The notes below the pieces were generated by a model. It did no database searches, had not been told where the DNA came from, and saw only the letters and a program-made list of their open reading frames with translations. From positions 1 to 17,143 of the forward strand of contig JBAQNP010000031.1 of the NCBI GenBank assembly GCA_049303905.1: DNA of 17,143 bases. The letters are read 5' to 3'. The DNA is from UBA2206 sp049303905 (lineage in GTDB: Bacteria; Patescibacteriota; Minisyncoccia; Moranbacterales; UBA2206). Each line of letters begins with the position of its first letter. The first letter of the stretch is position 1. The position numbers and the translations under genes are program-made. This document shows, one piece after another, positions 14,007 to 17,143 of the stretch.

Positions 14007-14419
14007 AAACAAAAAATGATAAAAAACTTTTTCTTGAGAATCTCAAGAAAATTCCCATTATTCAAGCGGCGTGTGAAAGATCGACAGTTTCTCGAGCCAG
14101 TGTTTATCGCTGGAAAGATGAAGACAAAGATTTTGCTAGTGCTATGGAAAAAGCTTTGCAAGAAGGTGAAGCATTAATCAATGATTTATCAGAAGGACAA
14201 TTGATTGGGCTCATCAAAGACAAGAATTTCAGCGCGATTCGATTTTGGTTGAACCATAGGCATATAAAATTTCGTGATCGTGTAGAAGTGAATGCTAATA
14301 TCCAGACTGTTTCGGAGGAACTTACATTGGAACAAAAAACTTTGATGCGAGAAGCTCTAGAAATGGCATCGTCTGAACTTAATTTTTCTAATAGCGATGA
14401 GAATGAAAAAGAAATTTAA
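14003..14419 (+). CDS. Terminase small subunit-like protein (phBC6A51 type)
   Basis: The 138-aa protein has an N-terminal helix-turn-helix (about 12-40: KKIPIIQAACERSTVSRASV, then YRWKDEDKDF). A helical segment follows with the KALQEGEALINDLSEGQL and FSAIRFWLNHRH pattern seen in phage small terminase subunits of the phBC6A51 type. In phages this subunit binds the packaging site on the genome and brings it to the large subunit. It starts inside the stop of the methyltransferase gene (ATGA) and ends 23 nt inside the large terminase gene, so the three genes are translationally linked. Length and position both fit. The C-terminal acidic tail may contact the large subunit. Confidence 0.85.
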   Translation: MKTKNDKKLFLENLKKIPIIQAACERSTVSRASVYRWKDEDKDFASAMEKALQEGEALINDLSEGQLIGLIKDKNFSAIRFWLNHRHIKFRDRVEVNANIQTVSEELTLEQKTLMREALEMASSELNFSNSDENEKEI

Positions 14420-15848
14420 GGAAATGATAGATAGACTAACCAAGGATAAGACATTGCGAGTTGCCGTAACTCGCAACAGTCATTTTTGGTTTTTCCATTC
14501 TTATTTTAATCATTATGTTAAATATCCCACTGCAAATTTCCAAAAAGAAATTATCAAGCTTACGGAAGACGAAAAAATTAAAAATTTATTTATCGTAGCT
14601 TTTAGAGGCTCGTCCAAATCTTCACTTATAACAATGTCTTATGTTCTTTGGTCAATTCTTGGAATTCAACAAAAGAAATGTGTAATCATTGCGAGTCAAA
14701 CTGCGCAACAAGCTAGGATGCATCTGCTAAACATTAAACGTGAATTGGAAGGAAATAAGATGCTTCAAGATGACTTAGGACCATTTCGAGAAGAGAAATC
14801 TCCATGGGGAATGTCTATGCTTGTTTTCCCACAATATGACGCGATGATTATTCCACTCTCTACAGAACAATCCATTCGAGGAAATCGTTTCGGGCAAAAT
14901 CGTCCGGATCTTTTTATTGGAGATGATCTGGAAGATGATTCATCTGTTCGCACAAAAGAATCACGAGACAAAACATATGACTGGTTGAAAAATGAAGTTT
15001 TTCCTGCTGGAGATAAAGACACGAGAGTAATTATTGTTGGTAATCTACTACATGAGGATTCACTTCTTATGAGACTTAGGCAAGAAGTTGAAAATGGAAA
15101 CTTACGAGATGCTCTATTCAAAGAATACCCGATTATTAGAAACGGAAAACCAATGTGGCCAGGAAAATTTCCGATTTTGGATGATATAGAAAAGGAGCGG
15201 AAAAGGATTGGTAATGATTATTCTTGGCACAAAGAATATCTTCTAGATATCGTCTCTCGAGAAGGGCAAGTTATTCCTTTAGATTGGATTGAATACTATG
15301 ACAGTCTCCCTCAAAATAAAGATTGTTATCGTGGAATTTATATCGGTGTGGACTTAGCTATTTCAACCAATAAAAATGCTGATTATAATGCCTTTGTCGT
15401 GGGACTACTTTGTGAAATAGGGAATGAATATTATATTTATGTTTTACCCAATCCGATAAATAAAAAAATGACTTTCCAGGAAATTCTAGATAGCATAAAA
15501 ATTCTTTATAATTCCATGGAATCTTTATATGATTACGTCCTTGTTAGTGTAGAAAATAATGGATTTCAAGACGCTGTACCGCAAATGCTTGAGGCGATGG
15601 GAATTGAAAACAAGTCAGTTAGGTCAAATGTGGATAAGCGATGTCGACTTATAACAATTAGCAATCATTTACAAGCTAAAAAAGTTCTTTTTCCCAAGCA
15701 AGGCGCGGAGCAATTAATCAACCAATTGGTAAATTTTGGAGTTGAAAAACATGATGACTTGGCCGATGCCTTTACTATTATGATGCATGAAGCAGTGGCA
15801 AAAATAAATGAACCCAAGCCAGGTATTTTCTTTATGGAGGATTTTTAA
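14397..15848 (+). CDS. terL: Phage terminase large subunit (packaging ATPase and nuclease)
   Basis: The 483-aa protein is a complete TerL. The ATPase half has a Walker A variant RGSSKS at 70-75, an ASQTAQQA segment near 99-106, and Walker B LFIGDD with D176/D177 followed by LEDDSS. The RNase H-like nuclease half has D319 (GVDLAIS), E386 (SVENNGF) and D453/D457 (HDDLADAF), the three acidic positions expected. It would pump phage DNA into a procapsid and cut it at the end of packaging. All catalytic residues are present, so it seems functional. A second ATG six bases in (14403) is also possible. Downstream there is no portal gene; the next gene is a recombinase after 64 nt that hold no clear terminator. 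Confidence 0.95.
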   Translation: MRMKKKFKEMIDRLTKDKTLRVAVTRNSHFWFFHSYFNHYVKYPTANFQKEIIKLTEDEKIKNLFIVAFRGSSKSSLITMSYVLWSILGIQQKKCVIIASQTAQQARMHLLNIKRELEGNKMLQDDLGPFREEKSPWGMSMLVFPQYDAMIIPLSTEQSIRGNRFGQNRPDLFIGDDLEDDSSVRTKESRDKTYDWLKNEVFPAGDKDTRVIIVGNLLHEDSLLMRLRQEVENGNLRDALFKEYPIIRNGKPMWPGKFPILDDIEKERKRIGNDYSWHKEYLLDIVSREGQVIPLDWIEYYDSLPQNKDCYRGIYIGVDLAISTNKNADYNAFVVGLLCEIGNEYYIYVLPNPINKKMTFQEILDSIKILYNSMESLYDYVLVSVENNGFQDAVPQMLEAMGIENKSVRSNVDKRCRLITISNHLQAKKVLFPKQGAEQLINQLVNFGVEKHDDLADAFTIMMHEAVAKINEPKPGIFFMEDF

Positions 15849-15912
15849 AGGGGAAAGTTATCAACAGTTAGGGCCTGGACTTAATTTGAGGGTTGCGTCA
15901 TTCATTGGGTAT

Positions 15913-17143
15913 ATGAACAATACACTCACACAACAAGCTTTAGGGGCTCAAACAGGTTTTCAAGAGCCGATAGAAGCAACCAAGGTTAAATACTGCCTTT
16001 ATGCAAGAAAATCAACCGAATCGGAAGAACGGCAGGTTTTATCCATCGATTCCCAAGTAAAAGAAATGCTACAGATTGCTGAACGCGAAGGATTGGAAAT
16101 TGTAGAAATTCGCAGAGAAAGTCATTCCGCCAAGGATTCGGCGCAACGTCCAATCTTCAATGAACTTATTGAAGATATTCGCAAAGAAAAATTCAATGGA
16201 ATTCTAACTTGGGCGCCAGACCGATTAAGTAGAAATGCGGGCGACCTTGGAACGTTAGTTGATCTCATGGATCAAGGCGGACTAATTGAAATCAGAACAT
16301 ATGGCCAAGTTTTCAAAAACTCGCCTAATGAAAAATTTCTTCTGATGATTTTAGGATCACAAGCTAAGTTGGAAAATGATAACCGTGGCGTGAATGTGAA
16401 ACGCGGTCTGCGAACTCGGTGCGAGATGGGACTTTGGCCGACTTGCCCACCATCCGGATATCTAACTGATAAAAGTGTAGAACGGAAAGGGCATATCATT
16501 ATTGATCCCGAACGCGGACCGATTATTCAAAAAATATTTGAAAAAGTTGCACATGAAAGATGGAGCGGGAGAAAAATATATCATTGGTTGAGATTTGAAT
16601 TAAATTTTAAAACCAAAGGAAATAAAAATCTTTCACTTAGTAATATCTATTTGATTTTACAAAATACATTTTACTATGGACCCTTTGAATATCCGCGAGG
16701 CAGTGGCAATTGGTATCAAGGTAATCATGAACCACTTATCACTAAAGAATTATTCGATCTTGCGCATGAACAACTTAAGAGAGATCGAGTAATGAAAGAC
16801 GCTAAAGAATTTGCTTTCACTAAATTGATAACTTGCGGACATTGTGGATCAGGCATGACGGCTGATGAAAAATATAAGAAGTTGAAAAATGGCAACACTG
16901 CTAAATATATTTACTATGGCTGTAATCGATCCAGAGACCATCATTGTAAGGCTGGCTATATTCGAGAAGAAGAATTGATAATACAACTTACAAGAATTAT
17001 TGATCAATTGGATATAAATGAAATTGGAATCAAAAAACAATTCGAAGAAGAGGTGGAAAGATATGCTAAATTTCGACAAATTGTATTGCAGATAAATGGA
17101 AAGGAAAATGAAATTTCAAAAGAGAAAAAAGTTGATTTGAGAA
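15913..17143 (+). CDS. Large serine recombinase/integrase, C-terminus cut by window end
   Basis: At least 410 codons are open from the ATG at 15913 to the window end. The resolvase-type catalytic domain has S34 in LYARKS, S44 to Q48 (SIDSQ) and the PDRLSRN block at 102-108. A Recombinase domain follows (GLWPTCPPSGYL at 173-184, NIYLILQNTFYYGPFEY at 244-260). A zinc ribbon comes next, C308/C311 with C337/C345 (TCGHCG ... GCNRSRDHHC), and the beginning of a charged coiled coil. This is the layout of large serine integrases of phages and integrative elements, which join attP and attB without host factors. The missing part is probably the rest of the coiled coil. A TTG at 15886 is an alternative start. 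Its position after terL suggests it moves the element that holds the terminase genes. Confidence 0.93.
   Translation, partial: MNNTLTQQALGAQTGFQEPIEATKVKYCLYARKSTESEERQVLSIDSQVKEMLQIAEREGLEIVEIRRESHSAKDSAQRPIFNELIEDIRKEKFNGILTWAPDRLSRNAGDLGTLVDLMDQGGLIEIRTYGQVFKNSPNEKFLLMILGSQAKLENDNRGVNVKRGLRTRCEMGLWPTCPPSGYLTDKSVERKGHIIIDPERGPIIQKIFEKVAHERWSGRKIYHWLRFELNFKTKGNKNLSLSNIYLILQNTFYYGPFEYPRGSGNWYQGNHEPLITKELFDLAHEQLKRDRVMKDAKEFAFTKLITCGHCGSGMTADEKYKKLKNGNTAKYIYYGCNRSRDHHCKAGYIREEELIIQLTRIIDQLDINEIGIKKQFEEEVERYAKFRQIVLQINGKENEISKEKKVDLR

Noticed and set aside
15849..15912. DnaA-box-like TTATCAACA or an attachment site between terL and the recombinase
   Set aside because: Only a single near-match at 15859-15867 is present, with no cluster, no inverted repeat pair and no second copy in the window. 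An att core cannot be named without the other end of the element.
1..17143. Recoded genetic code (TGA as Gly or Trp) as in some CPR groups
   Set aside because: TGA acts as stop in the ATGA overlap at 14003-14006, and the conserved genes read cleanly with the standard bacterial code.
1..17143. CRISPR array, tRNA or rRNA genes, insertion sequences
   Set aside because: I saw no regularly spaced repeats, no cloverleaf or conserved rRNA sequence, and no transposase or terminal inverted repeats on either strand.

Overview
The window is AT-rich, with lysine-rich proteins and standard stop codons. TGA is a true stop: the ParB-methyltransferase ends in an ATGA overlap with the next start, so the Gracilibacteria/Absconditabacteria code is unlikely. 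Most starts lack a clear Shine-Dalgarno sequence, and at least one good promoter sits so close to its ATG that the mRNA should be leaderless. A member of the Patescibacteria (CPR), or a mobile element carried by one, fits this style, but the host assignment is an inference from style and not from a marker gene.

Left two thirds, about 11.93 kb down to position 1, minus strand: one tightly packed defence operon of nine genes, read right to left. The order is a half-length HsdS, HsdM, an AAA ATPase fused to a TOPRIM/DUF4435-like domain, a full two-TRD HsdS, HsdR, a YgjP-type zinc metallopeptidase, a predicted PD-(D/E)xK nuclease, a protein with two zinc ribbons, and the first 97 codons of an unidentified gene that leaves the window. 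Gaps are 1 to 14 nt or short overlaps, so all nine are probably co-transcribed. The core is a complete type I restriction-modification system. The embedded ATPase-TOPRIM gene resembles a fused PARIS (AriA-AriB) or OLD-class effector.

Centre, 11.95 to 12.66 kb: a divergent control region. A short gene of unknown function (121 aa) has a good promoter overlapped by an inverted repeat. At its end lies a perfect-consensus promoter (TTGACA, 16 nt, TATAAT). It is followed by about 180 nt dense in hairpins: a possible three-way junction, an 11-bp hairpin capped by a GAAA tetraloop, a GC hairpin, and a 29-nt-arm intrinsic terminator with four G-U pairs and six T's. I read this as an undescribed small structured RNA, or a structured leader for the next gene.

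Right third, 12.66 kb to the end, plus strand: a phage-like module. It holds a ParB-domain DNA methyltransferase, a small terminase subunit, a large terminase subunit and a serine recombinase cut by the window end. The terminase is followed by a recombinase, not by a portal gene. This suggests the edge of a prophage, a satellite or a degraded element. Whether the restriction island is cargo of that element or its host neighbour cannot be decided from this window.
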